A stretch of 64,000 nucleotides of DNA from JASSUD01 sp031963005 (GTDB lineage: Bacteria > Pseudomonadota > Gammaproteobacteria > Burkholderiales > Burkholderiaceae), in contig JASSUL010000006.1 of NCBI GenBank assembly GCA_031963005.1, positions 95,779-159,778 of the forward strand, in the 5' to 3' direction. The notes under the pieces are model-generated. The model was not told where the DNA came from. It made no database searches and saw only the letters and a program-made list of their open reading frames with translations. Within the stretch, counting starts at the first letter, position 1; the number at the start of each line of letters is the position of its first letter. A program made the position numbers and the translations under genes. Positions 63,381 through 64,000 of the stretch are shown in pieces.

Positions 63381-64000
63381 ATGTTTCGTAGGTTTTTTAG
63401 TTCATGTCTAGGTCGCAGAAAAGAAAACAATCCTATCCAAGATGCGCATATACAACAGCCTATTGTTAAAACGCAAAATACTACATATGTAGCGCACATT
63501 CCGAATTTACCGTCTGTCTTGAAACTGACTCAGGATCAAATTCAAAATGGAAAGGGAAGAGCGGATTCTAACTTCTATTCTTCAAAAAAAAATGATACGA
63601 ATACAAAATCTCCTCCTTGTTTTTTGCTGCAATCAATAGATTTCACTGAAACACCTACTCTCAGTGAAGAATTTTATAATGCTATTGCATCAAGAGATCC
63701 CAACAATAATATTAAAAAAACCATACATGATATTTCCTCTTCCAATTCTCAACCTTTAAATCCATCGGGTCAAGCCTATACTAGCAATGGAAATGGAAAA
63801 GTAAATTCTCCCCTACCTTCTGAAACACTACTATCAGAATTGCAGCAAAAATGTATTACCTCTACGGATGAGCTCGATTCCACAATTTCGCAGTCTACTC
63901 CCAAAAAAATCTATAATTCGGATACAGAATCCACTTCTCCTATACTAGACTTACCGATAAAACCAAATCAATCTGATGCTAAAGAGCAGCCGCAAGAAAA
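63381..64000 (+). CDS. Hypothetical Ser/Asn/Thr-rich protein, N-terminal part (runs off the window)
   Basis: The frame is open from ATG 63381 to the window end (206 codons seen) and has GGAG 8 nt before the start. It begins MFRRFFSSCLGRRKENN, a short basic/aromatic stretch that could associate with membranes but is not a signal peptide. The rest is rich in Ser, Asn, Thr, Pro and Gln with no membrane segment, and looks disordered. AT-rich composition matches the other orphans. Its domain structure lies beyond the window. Function unknown. Confidence 0.65.
   Translation, partial: MFRRFFSSCLGRRKENNPIQDAHIQQPIVKTQNTTYVAHIPNLPSVLKLTQDQIQNGKGRADSNFYSSKKNDTNTKSPPCFLLQSIDFTETPTLSEEFYNAIASRDPNNNIKKTIHDISSSNSQPLNPSGQAYTSNGNGKVNSPLPSETLLSELQQKCITSTDELDSTISQSTPKKIYNSDTESTSPILDLPIKPNQSDAKEQPQE

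Noticed and set aside
1..64000. CRISPR arrays, tRNA and rRNA genes
   Set aside because: No regularly spaced identical repeats and no cloverleaf or rRNA-like sequence were found on reading; a covariance search would be needed to exclude a missed small RNA.

Overview
The window reads as a chromosomal segment of a Burkholderiales bacterium with the marks of an intracellular, probably fungus-associated endosymbiont. The housekeeping proteins are of Burkholderiaceae type and several gene orders are typical of that family (complete dcw cluster ending in lpxC; metX-metW-ampG; hda-HAD hydrolase-pcnB; tig-clpP-clpX-lon). They are interspersed with AT-rich orphan genes, ankyrin-repeat genes, broken toxin-antitoxin genes, palindromic MITE-like repeats, a group II intron remnant and an Rpn-type nuclease/transposase gene. 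A Mycoavidus- or Glomeribacter-like organism fits best. That is an inference from gene content, not a database match.

Layout. 1-1.65 kb: end of an ankyrin gene, the 3' end of a group II intron without its reverse transcriptase, and an Rpn-family gene. 1.8-22.6 kb, all minus strand: the whole division/cell-wall cluster in the order mraZ, rsmH, ftsL, ftsI, murE, murF, mraY, murD, ftsW, murG, murC, ddlB, ftsQ, ftsA, ftsZ, lpxC. Many of these genes are coupled by 4-nt stop/start overlaps, but two palindromic repeats sit inside the cluster. 22.6-36.2 kb: an AT-rich accessory region with eight orphan genes, interrupted by lipA and purA. Five of the orphans have a disordered or helical N-terminus followed by one hairpin of two membrane segments (Inc-like architecture). 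The other three are soluble, Asn/Lys/Ile-rich proteins that appear to share a helical module. 36.5-40 kb: pcnB, HAD phosphatase, hda. 40.4-44 kb: metX, metW, ampG. 44.1-44.8 kb: a vapBC/fitAB locus with both genes broken. 45-51 kb: tatD, comEC, pyrG. 51-57.8 kb: tig, clpP, clpX, lon. 58.3-61 kb: amino-acid permease and aspartate carbamoyltransferase. 61.1-64 kb: a large orphan membrane/coiled-coil protein with poly-His and Ser-Asp tracts, an ankyrin pseudogene, and the start of another Ser/Asn-rich orphan that runs off the window.

How the parts work together. The dcw block makes meso-DAP peptidoglycan and the divisome. Tig, ClpXP and Lon form the protein-quality set. PurA, PyrB and PyrG are nucleotide synthesis steps. 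MetX/MetW belong to methionine synthesis, and AmpG would recycle muropeptides. The orphan genes look like lineage-specific host-interaction proteins, but no secretion signal can be proven from sequence alone. The most unusual general features are the six bilobed-membrane orphan proteins, the modular palindromic repeats in which identical cores sit inside different arms, and the low-complexity insertions in loops of many housekeeping enzymes (MurD, MurE, MurG, FtsI, Hda, MetX, trigger factor, PcnB, TatD). I saw no tRNA, rRNA or CRISPR array.
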